Notes: generated from the sequence alone by a model not told the origin. Counted from the first letter of the stretch, positions 1 to 7,020 are shown. The stretch: DNA of 8,530 bases from JABSQH01 sp039194665 (GCA_039194665.1 JBCCVW010000204.1:1-8530); one strand, 5' to 3'. Program-made: numbers and translations.

Positions 1-635
1 GTGCGTCCGTACAGCTCGTAGTAGGTGTTGAACAGCTCGGCCATCCCCTCCACCGTTGCTGCATCGTCGGCGTTGGTGTCGTCGTTGGCGATTGCGTCGT
101 TGATGAAGTTCAGCACCGGATCGTCGTCGGGGCCGAGGTAGAACACGACCTTGATCGTGTCGCCGGTGACGCCCGGTGCGGTCTCGCCGCCATTGTCGCC
201 ATCGAAGGGCGCGTAGCAGTCGGGGGCGAAGAACCAGGGGATCGCCAACTGGCCGGTGTCGGTGTCGCAGCGGTCGTCCCAGGCCACCTCGATGCCCTGC
301 TCCTCGGCCTCGCTGAAGGTCAGCGGGTAGACGATCTCGGTCGTGTCGCCGCCGCCCGCTGCCGTGGTTGCCGGTGCGGTGGTTTCCGTGCTGTCGTCGG
401 GAGACGCAGTGGTCGCCGTTGTGTCGTCGGCGGGGGCGGCGGTCGTTTCGGGCGTCGCCTCGGAGGTCGCTGTTGTGGTGGCCGTTGCGTCGTCGCCGTC
501 ATCGTCGTCACCTCCAGACACCACGATCACGCCAACGACCGCGGCGACGATCAACACGATCGCGCCGATCGGTCCCCACTTGCGCACGGCGTTGCCGCTC
601 GACGACGAATCGTCTCCTGCTTGTGCTGGTTGCAC
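1..635 (-). CDS. Branched-chain-amino-acid-type ABC transporter substrate-binding protein, N-terminal part (cut by window edge)
   Basis: About 211 residues are visible and the C-terminus lies outside the window. The GTG start at 635-633 is chosen because it lies 2 bases after the stop of the upstream ATPase gene and is preceded by a GGGGGGAAGGGG ribosome-binding stretch inside that gene's end. In order the protein has a short polar N-terminus, a membrane segment at about residues 21-39 (GPIGAIVLIVAAVVGVIVV), an acidic patch, and a Thr/Ala/Pro/Asp-rich linker to about residue 98. A globular domain then begins, containing GVTGDTIKVVFY at about 155-166, the usual first beta strand of periplasmic Leu/Ile/Val-binding-type proteins. 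C123 and C140 could form a disulfide. No lipobox cysteine is present, so it is probably held at the outer face of the membrane by an uncleaved anchor. The family role (capturing solute for the LivHM/FG importer) is inferred from the fold start and its place as last gene of the liv operon. The substrate cannot be told. Confidence 0.82.
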   Translation of the reverse strand, partial: MQPAQAGDDSSSSGNAVRKWGPIGAIVLIVAAVVGVIVVSGGDDDDGDDATATTTATSEATPETTAAPADDTTATTASPDDSTETTAPATTAAGGGDTTEIVYPLTFSEAEEQGIEVAWDDRCDTDTGQLAIPWFFAPDCYAPFDGDNGGETAPGVTGDTIKVVFYLGPDDDPVLNFINDAIANDDTNADDAATVEGMAELFNTYYELYGR

Positions 636-637
636 GG

Positions 638-3600
638 TTATCCCCTTCCCCCCGAACGGGCGATAGCGGCACCGGAGGTGCCGAGGTACGACTCGACCAC
701 GTCGGGATGCGTCAACACGTCGTCGGATGGACCCGTGGTGACAACCGTTCCTTGGTCGAGAGCGATCAATCGGTCGGCGATCGATGACACGAACGGAATG
801 TCGTGCTCGATGATGACGATGCTGGCGCCCATCTCGTCGCGCAGGCGGCGGATGACCGGCGCGAGCGCTTCGACCTCGCGTTGGGCGATGCCCGACGTGG
901 GCTCGTCGAGCAGAATCACGGTGGGGCGATGGGCGACGAGACCGGCGAGGTCGACCACGCGCCGCGTACCGGTCGAGAGCTCGCGGACGAACGAGTTGCG
1001 ATACGCCCCCAGGCCCATCAGCTCGATCAGCTCGTCGACTCGTGCCGCGACCTGTTGTTCGGACTCGAACGCCCACGGCAAGTGCAGTGCCGCAACGGTT
1101 GTGCTGCGGCTGGCGACGAATCGTTCGAGGGCGATGGCTAGCGTCTCCGACACGGTCAGTTCCGGGAACAATCGAGCGTCTTGGAAGCTGCGACCGAGTC
1201 CCGCTGCGGCACGGTCAGCAGGGCGGAGCGTGCTGATGTCTCGTCCGGCCAATACGACGCGCCCGGCGTCGGCAGGTGTGAATCCCGAGATCAGATCGAA
1301 CACCGTGGTTTTGCCGGCGCCGTTGGGCCCGACGATCCCGACGATCTCGCGTGGCGCGACCTCGAATCCGACGCTGGCGACGGCGCGAATCCCGCCAAAG
1401 CTCACCGCCAGACCGTCGACCGCCAACGCTGGGTGATCGCTGGAGACCAGCACCGCTTCGACGTTGTCGACGTCGCCTGTGTGGTCGATCTGTGCGGTCG
1501 CCGCGTCGGCGCCGTCGGCCGCTGAGTCCGTTCCGTTGGCGGCCGCGTGTACGCCGTTGGCAATGGTGGCTGCGTCGTTGGCAGTGGCGTCTGCGTCATC
1601 GGCGGTGGTACCTGCGGCTGCGCCGGAGAGAAACACCGACCGCAGCAGGTCGGGGCGATCGAGGAGCTCGGCGGTCGGACCGTCGAAGCGGATCTCCCCC
1701 CGCTCCATGAAGTACGCCCGATCGGCGACCGTCAACGCCACATTGACGCTCTGCTCCACGAGTACCACCGTGACGCCATCGGCGGCCATACGCGAGACGA
1801 TCGGTAGCAACTGTCCGACGACCACCGGGGCGAGTCCGAGCGACAACTCGTCGATGAGCAGCACCTTCGGGCGCATGATGAAGCTCATCGCCAGCGCAAG
1901 CATCTGCTGCTGGCCGCCCGACAGATTGGCCGCCGGCTCATCGAGCCGGGTCGCCAGGGCCGGGAACATCTCGAGCACCTCGGCGTGTGCCGTCGCCACA
2001 CCATCGTCGTCGCGACGGTTGGTCCAACCGGCGAGCTCGAGGTTCTCGCCGACGGTGAGTGACCCGAACACACCAGCCCCGCCCGGCATCTGCACGATGC
2101 CGAGTGCGGCGATCTCTTCTGGCGGCGCATGGGTGATGTCGCGCCCGTCGAGCACGATGGCACCGCGATCGGCTTCGACGATGCCGCTGATCGACTTGAG
2201 CAGCGTCGACTTGCCCGCGCCGTTGGTGCCCAGCAGGGCGATCACTTCTCCCTCATCGAGGTGCAGTTCGACGTCGCGCAGTACGGTGCGGCCGTCGTAT
2301 CCGGCGTATACGCCGCGTATCAGCAGCAGGTTGCTCGTGCCGTTGCGCCGATCGAACAGCACTTCTGAGCGCGCTGCCGCCGACTGCCAGACCTGGGCGA
2401 TGTCGCCGTCGATCACATCGGCGGTGCTGCGCAGGATCAGGCTGCCGATCACGAACATCGGCAACATCACGAGCATGCCGATGCGGATCGACCAGGTGTC
2501 GGCGACCCACCCGATGAACGGGAGGATCAAGAGCCCGGGAATGATCCACAACGACGCCACGGAGAAACCGGTCGCCCGGGCTCGTGGGGGAATGGCCAAC
2601 GACAGCGCCGCGAGAACACCCGGACCAACAACCGCCAGCGACGCCGAGATCACGCAGTTCAACGCCACGGCCACGTACACGTTCGGTGCGAGGGCAAACC
2701 CGACCGACGCGAACGAGCACAGCAGGGCGACCGCCGCGACGAACCGGATCAGGCCCTTCACGTTCCCGATGTATCGCTTCGTTGCTACGCGGGCGCCGAT
2801 CACCAAGCCGACGAGCGCGAACGGCTCGGCGACGGCGGCGGCGACGCCCCGGGCGCGTTCGTCGAGACCGAACTCTTCGTCGTACAGGAGCGCGGCGAGG
2901 GTGACGAAGCCGATCAGGGCGGTGGCCAGGAACGGCAGGCTCCACCAGATGCGGTGTAGCGACTGCACCTTGTGCACCGTGCGCCAGCTCTCGGCAAACG
3001 AGGGCGCTTCCTCCTCGGTTTCGACGACCTCGGCGGTGGCGCCGGTGGCCTGTCGCTCCCAGCGTCCGCGGGTCGGCTCGCGCAACGACATCGCCAACAA
3101 CGCGAAGATTGCGGTCGGGATCACGAAGATCAGAAATGGCACGCGCCAACCGAAGGCGTAGGCGAGGAGTCCCGCGCTGAGTGGCCCGACGAATGCGCCG
3201 ACGGCATTGGCCGCGCGATGGAAGCTGTACACCCGGCTGCGCGACTCGATGGGGTAGTAGTCGGCGATGAGGCTGTTGTGTGTCGGATCGATCACTGCCT
3301 TGCCGAGCGACGAGCCCGAGCGGGCGATGGTCAGCAGGATCAGGCCGGTGGCCAGGCCGGTCATTCCCGAGAAGAAGCCCCACGCCAACGCGCCGCCGAC
3401 GACGATCGGGATGCGCTTGGAACGGTCGGCCCACTGGGCGATCGGCACCTGTAGTGCCAACGCGGCGACGGCGGCGAGGGCGACGAGCGACAGCGCCGTT
3501 TGGATGTCGATGCTGAACGCCTCGCGGATCTCCGGAAGGAGGATGCCGAAGGCGGTTCGGTCGAGCTCGTCGACCGCGTTGAGGCCGAACAGCACGAGCA

Positions 3601-3697
3601 ACGGGAACGCAGCTTCGCCGCCGCAGATCTCGCGCAGCCACTGCCGAGGATGTCGTACGCCGTGGGCGAACCCGCGCATGCTCGAACCCACACTCAT
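638..3697 (-). CDS. MFS transporter domain fused to LivF-type and LivG-type ABC ATPases (1019 aa)
   Basis: This one chain has three domains. Residues about 30-430 are a complete 12-helix major facilitator domain: the loop 2-3 motif is QWADRSKR (88-95), the helix 4-5 region has GKAVIDPTHNSLIADYYP, and a charged central loop lies at about 207-248. Residues 457-690 are a LivF-type ATPase: Walker A GTNGAGKST (490-498), Q-loop Q536, signature LSGGQQQ (592-598), Walker B VLLIDE (612-617) and LVEQS with Gln at the switch position, as in LivF. Residues 691-755 are an Ala/Asp/Asn/Gly-rich linker with heptad repeats. Residues 756-1004 are a LivG-type ATPase: Walker A GPNGAGKTT (790-798), Q839, an unusual signature LSTGTRR (907-913), Walker B VILLDE (927-932) and H965. 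The ATG overlaps the permease stop (ATGA), and GAGGAG lies 11 bases upstream. The ATPases should power the adjacent LivHM permease from the cytoplasm. The role of the MFS part is unknown: it may be a second carrier, a regulator or a membrane tether. The frame is continuous and all domain motifs are intact, so a sequencing-error fusion looks unlikely. Confidence 0.93.
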   Translation of the reverse strand: MSVGSSMRGFAHGVRHPRQWLREICGGEAAFPLLVLFGLNAVDELDRTAFGILLPEIREAFSIDIQTALSLVALAAVAALALQVPIAQWADRSKRIPIVVGGALAWGFFSGMTGLATGLILLTIARSGSSLGKAVIDPTHNSLIADYYPIESRSRVYSFHRAANAVGAFVGPLSAGLLAYAFGWRVPFLIFVIPTAIFALLAMSLREPTRGRWERQATGATAEVVETEEEAPSFAESWRTVHKVQSLHRIWWSLPFLATALIGFVTLAALLYDEEFGLDERARGVAAAVAEPFALVGLVIGARVATKRYIGNVKGLIRFVAAVALLCSFASVGFALAPNVYVAVALNCVISASLAVVGPGVLAALSLAIPPRARATGFSVASLWIIPGLLILPFIGWVADTWSIRIGMLVMLPMFVIGSLILRSTADVIDGDIAQVWQSAAARSEVLFDRRNGTSNLLLIRGVYAGYDGRTVLRDVELHLDEGEVIALLGTNGAGKSTLLKSISGIVEADRGAIVLDGRDITHAPPEEIAALGIVQMPGGAGVFGSLTVGENLELAGWTNRRDDDGVATAHAEVLEMFPALATRLDEPAANLSGGQQQMLALAMSFIMRPKVLLIDELSLGLAPVVVGQLLPIVSRMAADGVTVVLVEQSVNVALTVADRAYFMERGEIRFDGPTAELLDRPDLLRSVFLSGAAAGTTADDADATANDAATIANGVHAAANGTDSAADGADAATAQIDHTGDVDNVEAVLVSSDHPALAVDGLAVSFGGIRAVASVGFEVAPREIVGIVGPNGAGKTTVFDLISGFTPADAGRVVLAGRDISTLRPADRAAAGLGRSFQDARLFPELTVSETLAIALERFVASRSTTVAALHLPWAFESEQQVAARVDELIELMGLGAYRNSFVRELSTGTRRVVDLAGLVAHRPTVILLDEPTSGIAQREVEALAPVIRRLRDEMGASIVIIEHDIPFVSSIADRLIALDQGTVVTTGPSDDVLTHPDVVESYLGTSGAAIARSGGRG
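1487..1612 (-). repeat. Degenerate 21-bp tandem repeat encoding a heptad-repeat linker between the two ATPases
   Basis: Read on the minus strand, this stretch splits in phase into six 21-base units encoding GTTADDA, DATANDA, ATIANGV, HAAANGT, DSAADGA and DAATAQI (residues 696-737 of the fusion protein). The fourth codon is GCC in the first five units and is followed by GAT or GAC/AAC and then GAC/GGC/GGA. The sixth unit has decayed. It forms the flexible linker between the LivF and LivG domains. Expansion by slippage of an in-frame 21-mer is inferred from the pattern. Confidence 0.7.
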
Positions 3698-5970
3698 GTC
3701 CGCTGCTGCTCCTCGGCCGCTTGCTGGTCGTGCGGCTCAGCCGACGGAGATGATGTGATGGGCGATGATGGGGTTGGCGATGACGGGGTCGTCGCCGGCT
3801 CAACACGCGCAGGGTCGGCTGCGTCAGCGGTGACATGTGTAGCGCCGTTGGCCGTCTGGCCGGCGCTATCGCTGATCGGTGTGGTCTCGGCCGCCGGCTC
3901 GGGACGTGCGTCGCCAGGCGGCTCGAGGTGGGGGAGTGGCGGCGGATCATCGCCGCGATCGGGGGCGTCGCCGGGTGCACGTCCCGTGACGATGGTGACG
4001 AACCGGTCGCGCAGCTGGATGACCAGGCCGGCCAGCCCACCCGGCACGATCAACAACACGAGCAACACGCCGGCCGCCGACGACAGCAGCCGCCACTCCT
4101 CAGCGGTGATGAACCATCCGGTGCCTCGCAGGTACACCGCACCCAGCACGCCCCCGAAGAGCGCGCCGAGGCCGCCGACGACCGCGGCGGTGAACACGCC
4201 GATGCTCTGTTGGACGCCGTAGGTGCCGATGTCGAAGCTGCGAACGAGGTGGACATACAGGCCGCCGGCGATCCCGGCGACCACTCCAGAGATCACGAAC
4301 GCGGTCAACTTGGCCGGCACGGGGCGCACCGCTACCGCCTGCGCGGCGCGCTCGTTCTCGCGCAGCGCGACGATCGCTCGCCCGGTACGGCTGGCGCGGA
4401 TCCCGCGCAGCGCGATGTACACCAGGACGCCGACAACCAGGCTGTACACGTAGTAGCGCGTCGGTGTGTCGACCGAGATTCGGCCGAACAATGGCGGGCG
4501 CTCGAGTCGCTCCTGGGGGACCCACTCAAAGAACCGGTTGTTGAGCAGCCACGAGGTGACTGCGAGGGCGAACACCAGGGTGGTCACGGCGAGGTACAGG
4601 CCGCGTAATCGCAGCGCCGGGAGCCCGACCACGAGCGCGGCGAGGCCGCCTGCAGCACCGGCGATGAGGATCGACAACGACAGGTCGACGTTCCAGGTGA
4701 GGGTCAACTTGCCGCTGACGGCCGCGCCGACGCCAACAAAGGCCATCTGTCCGAGCGAGATCTGCCCTGCCCATCCAGTGAGTACGACGAGCGAGAGCCC
4801 GACGATGGCGAAGGCAACAACCGCCGAAGCCTTGATGATCTGGTCGGCGCGCATGATCAGCGGAATCGCCACACATCCCAACACGATCAACAATCCGATC
4901 GTGGCGCGCATGGCGCGGACGGCGGGAAGTCTCGTGGTCCGAGCATCGAGCGGGCGTACCTCGTCGGTGAGGGCCCACGACGAACCGTCGTCGTCGGCGC
5001 GCGACGCCGACCGCCGTTGGGCGAGCAGCGCAAGGAGCACGAAGCCGCCGACGATGGGGGTGACGAGTAGCGGGCTCGACGCGTTCCACGAGACGCCGTA
5101 CTCGAGCAGCCCAAGGGAGACAGCGGTCACCGCCACGACCGGCAGATTCCGCAGCCGGCCGATGACCAACGCCGAGAGGGCGAGCACCAGTGATGTCACG
5201 TCGAGTGCCGTCCCGAGCGGGACACCCAGAATGCCGGCGCGCAGGAAGAGTGCAAGGAACGACAACCCCGCGGCGATCGACCACACGAGCGTCGACAACC
5301 ATCCCACCGGGATGCCGAGCAAACGCGCCCGGTCGCCGCGTTCGGCAGCGGCACGTACTGCGGTACCGAGTGTGGTGCCGCCGAGGAACCACGCGACCGC
5401 CACCATGGCCATTGGTGCGACGACGAGAGCGATCAGGTCGTTGGCGTTGAGGATGAAGGTTCCGATCGTCAGCTTCCAGTCGACCGGAGCAGGAATGCGC
5501 TGCGAGGCGGCGTTCTGGCCCCACATGCGCGGCGTCAGCACAGCCAGGACCGCAAGGAGTTGGGTGATGCCGATCGTGGCGACGGTGAGTACCAGCCGCG
5601 ACGCGTGGCGGAATCGACGGATGAACGCCAGCTCGACCACCACGCCGAGCGCGAGTGCGGCGGCCAGTCCAACACCGAAGCCGAAGAGATACGGCAGGCC
5701 GGAGAAGACGATCAGTCCGACCGCCAGCGAGGTGGGGACGAACCCGAGGTCGGCCTGGGCGAAGTTGATCACCCGGTTGGCCCGGTACACGAGGGCCATG
5801 CCGACGGCGAGGAGCGCGATCAGCAGCCCGAGCACGATGCCGCGGACCCATGCTCCTGCGGGCATGCCGAACCAGATCAGCTGGACGCCGAGCAGTGCCA
5901 CGGCGGCCAGATATGGCTCGACGTGTCGCCACCAATTCGGCGCTGCGATCCCCCCGATCGACACCCCCAT
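3694..5970 (-). CDS. Fused LivH-LivM branched-chain-amino-acid-type ABC permease (758 aa)
   Basis: The protein joins two inner-membrane permease subunits that are usually separate genes. An extra hydrophobic segment lies at about 18-36. The LivH-like half spans about 43-316, including VYRANRVINFAQADLG (61-76) and the cytoplasmic coupling stretch LGTAVRAAAERGDRARLLGI (201-220). After a short polar loop (about 319-350), the LivM-like half spans about 355-655. It has the hallmark TGWAGQISLGQMAFVGVGA (398-416), then GLPALRLRGLYLAVTTL (449-465), the coupling stretch RTGRAIVALRENERAAQAVAV (about 528-548) and GGLGALFGGVLGAVYLRG (599-616). A Pro/Thr/Ser/Asp-rich tail of about 100 residues (660-758) looks disordered and is not typical of LivM. 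It should form both halves of the translocation pore for the ATPases encoded immediately downstream (4-base overlap). No clear Shine-Dalgarno sequence precedes the ATG at 5970, so a short leader or leaderless message is possible. The next in-frame ATG (residue 36) has no better site and would remove the first hydrophobic segment. Confidence 0.92.
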   Translation of the reverse strand: MGVSIGGIAAPNWWRHVEPYLAAVALLGVQLIWFGMPAGAWVRGIVLGLLIALLAVGMALVYRANRVINFAQADLGFVPTSLAVGLIVFSGLPYLFGFGVGLAAALALGVVVELAFIRRFRHASRLVLTVATIGITQLLAVLAVLTPRMWGQNAASQRIPAPVDWKLTIGTFILNANDLIALVVAPMAMVAVAWFLGGTTLGTAVRAAAERGDRARLLGIPVGWLSTLVWSIAAGLSFLALFLRAGILGVPLGTALDVTSLVLALSALVIGRLRNLPVVAVTAVSLGLLEYGVSWNASSPLLVTPIVGGFVLLALLAQRRSASRADDDGSSWALTDEVRPLDARTTRLPAVRAMRATIGLLIVLGCVAIPLIMRADQIIKASAVVAFAIVGLSLVVLTGWAGQISLGQMAFVGVGAAVSGKLTLTWNVDLSLSILIAGAAGGLAALVVGLPALRLRGLYLAVTTLVFALAVTSWLLNNRFFEWVPQERLERPPLFGRISVDTPTRYYVYSLVVGVLVYIALRGIRASRTGRAIVALRENERAAQAVAVRPVPAKLTAFVISGVVAGIAGGLYVHLVRSFDIGTYGVQQSIGVFTAAVVGGLGALFGGVLGAVYLRGTGWFITAEEWRLLSSAAGVLLVLLIVPGGLAGLVIQLRDRFVTIVTGRAPGDAPDRGDDPPPLPHLEPPGDARPEPAAETTPISDSAGQTANGATHVTADAADPARVEPATTPSSPTPSSPITSSPSAEPHDQQAAEEQQRT

Positions 5971-5980
5971 GTCGGTGGGG

Positions 5981-6040
5981 AAGCTAGTGGACCGATCGGT
6001 CGGCCGCCGGGTCAGAGACCGAGTGGCATCGAATTGTCAA
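5981..6040 (-). promoter_or_regulatory. Candidate promoter of the liv-type operon
   Basis: On the minus strand a perfect TTGACA lies at 6040-6035. A weak -10 candidate, TCTGAC, lies at 6016-6011 after an 18-base spacer and would give a leader of roughly 35 bases. An alternative is TAGCTT at 5986-5981, which fits the loose actinobacterial TAnnnT pattern and would leave only a few bases before the ATG, consistent with the missing ribosome-binding site. The two cannot be separated from sequence alone. Confidence 0.35.
5990..6001. promoter_or_regulatory. Perfect 12-bp palindrome GACCGATCGGTC, candidate operator
   Basis: The sequence is its own reverse complement and ends 19 bases before the permease ATG, within the proposed liv promoter region. 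Its position at the transcription start, or between the promoter elements, is where a dimeric repressor would act. No regulator gene lies in the window, so the binding protein is unknown. A chance palindrome in GC-rich DNA remains possible. Confidence 0.35.
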
Positions 6041-6088
6041 CCCGGTCGTTTGCCTTGGTCGTTGATGTGACAGCGCCGACGTGATGTA

Positions 6089-6117
6089 TTGACATGGGCG
6101 GACACGGCGGTTGTAGA
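6089..6117 (+). promoter_or_regulatory. Candidate promoter of the methyltransferase gene
   Basis: A perfect TTGACA at 6089-6094 is followed after 17 bases by TGTAGA at 6112-6117, a weak -10 match. Transcription would begin at about 6124, giving a leader of roughly 48 bases before the GTG at 6172. The last base of the hexamer is also the first base of an in-frame ATG at 6094, which argues against that ATG being the start. Confidence 0.4.
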
Positions 6118-6171
6118 TGTGGCCCACGAGCCGGCAAGACGGTTAGGGAATCGACACGAGGGGGGTGCACG

Positions 6172-7020
6172 GTGAGCGTGCATGACGACAATCTGGCGCA
6201 AGCGGAGTTCTGGACGACCGCGGGCGACATGTGGACGGCGGCGAGGGAACGGTTCGACCAGCAGGCGGGTGAACACGGCATCGCAGCGATCGATGCCCTC
6301 GCGCCGCAGCGGGGTGAACACGTGATCGACATCGGGTGTGGCGCCGGGAGCACGACCGTGGAGTTGGCCCGGAGGGTCGGCGATGATGGACGCGTCACGG
6401 GACTCGACATCAGCCCGACAATGGTCGAGGGCGCAGCTGCGTTGGTCGCCCAGCATGGGCTGCCGAACGTCGCGTTCCGTGTAGCCGACGCAATGGCCGA
6501 TGACTTCGCCGGCGACGCCGACGCGCTGTACTCCCGCTTCGGCGTGATGTTCTTCGCCGACGCAACGACCGGTTTCGCCAACATGCGCACGGCGCTCAAG
6601 CCAGGCGGTCGGTTGGGGTTCGTGTGCTGGCAGTCGCCTGCCGACAATCCATGGGCATCGACACCGTTGCGTTTAGCGGCCGAGTTCGTCGACATGCCCT
6701 TCGGTGCCGATCCGACGGCGCCCGGCCCGTTCTCGCTCGCCGACGCTGAGCGTGTCCGCTCAGTCCTCGACAGCGCAGGCTACGACGATGTCGAGATCGC
6801 CGGTCGCAGCACCCCGGTAGGGCTGGGCAGCGACCTCGACGACACGGCTGACTTCATCTTCCAATTGATGCCACCGGTTGCGGCCCTGGCGCGCGACGAC
6901 CCTGCCGCCGCTGGCGAGTTCCGCGAGCGTCTGCGGGGCGAGTTCGAGCAGTTCGCTGGCGACGACGGCGTGCAGGTGCCGAGCGCTACGTGGATCGTGA
7001 CGGCAGTCCAGCCGGGCTGA
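6172..7020 (+). CDS. Class I SAM-dependent methyltransferase (282 aa)
   Basis: The Rossmann-type methyltransferase fold is clear: motif I VIDIGCGAGS (51-60) binds S-adenosylmethionine, an acidic residue in GLDIS (D79) should hold the ribose, D106 lies in VADAMADDF, and LKPGGRLGFVCW (142-153) is the usual strand after the post-motif. The N-terminus NLAQAEFWTTAGDMW resembles that of actinobacterial UbiE/Methyltransf_11-25-like enzymes. The C-terminal part (about 185-282) should determine the substrate and is not recognisable. The GTG at 6172 is chosen because GAGGGGGG ends 6 bases upstream. The ATG at 6094 would add 26 Gly/Arg/Cys-rich residues and overlap the candidate -35. The protein is probably cytoplasmic and acts on a small molecule; the substrate is unknown. 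It is divergent from the liv operon, and its 3' end overlaps the convergent SMP-30 gene. Confidence 0.9.
   Translation: MSVHDDNLAQAEFWTTAGDMWTAARERFDQQAGEHGIAAIDALAPQRGEHVIDIGCGAGSTTVELARRVGDDGRVTGLDISPTMVEGAAALVAQHGLPNVAFRVADAMADDFAGDADALYSRFGVMFFADATTGFANMRTALKPGGRLGFVCWQSPADNPWASTPLRLAAEFVDMPFGADPTAPGPFSLADAERVRSVLDSAGYDDVEIAGRSTPVGLGSDLDDTADFIFQLMPPVAALARDDPAAAGEFRERLRGEFEQFAGDDGVQVPSATWIVTAVQPG

Noticed and set aside
1463..1627. Low-complexity stretch considered as a CRISPR-like or mobile repeat
   Set aside because: The units are directly adjacent, in frame with the coding sequence and 21 bases long with no spacers, so it is a coding tandem repeat rather than a CRISPR array or element end.
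1464..3161. A 565-codon open frame on the plus strand opposite the fusion ATPase gene
   Set aside because: It is antisense to a gene with clear family motifs, is Ser/Ala/Arg/Thr-rich and has no recognisable domain. Long antisense frames are expected in high-G+C coding DNA.
2253..4040. A 595-codon minus-strand frame spanning the permease/ATPase junction
   Set aside because: It is a shifted-frame reading of the two real genes, extremely Arg/Pro-rich and without domains. The real frames have continuous motifs and a normal ATGA junction.
4466..6070. A 534-codon plus-strand frame opposite the LivHM permease
   Set aside because: It is an antisense shadow of the permease, composed mainly of Ser/Thr/Arg/Ala, with no hydrophobic pattern or motif.
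6094..6171. Upstream ATG start for the methyltransferase (adds 26 residues)
   Set aside because: The extension is Gly/Cys/Arg-rich and unlike the family. The ATG shares a base with a TTGACA hexamer, whereas the GTG at 6172 has a strong ribosome-binding site 6 bases upstream.
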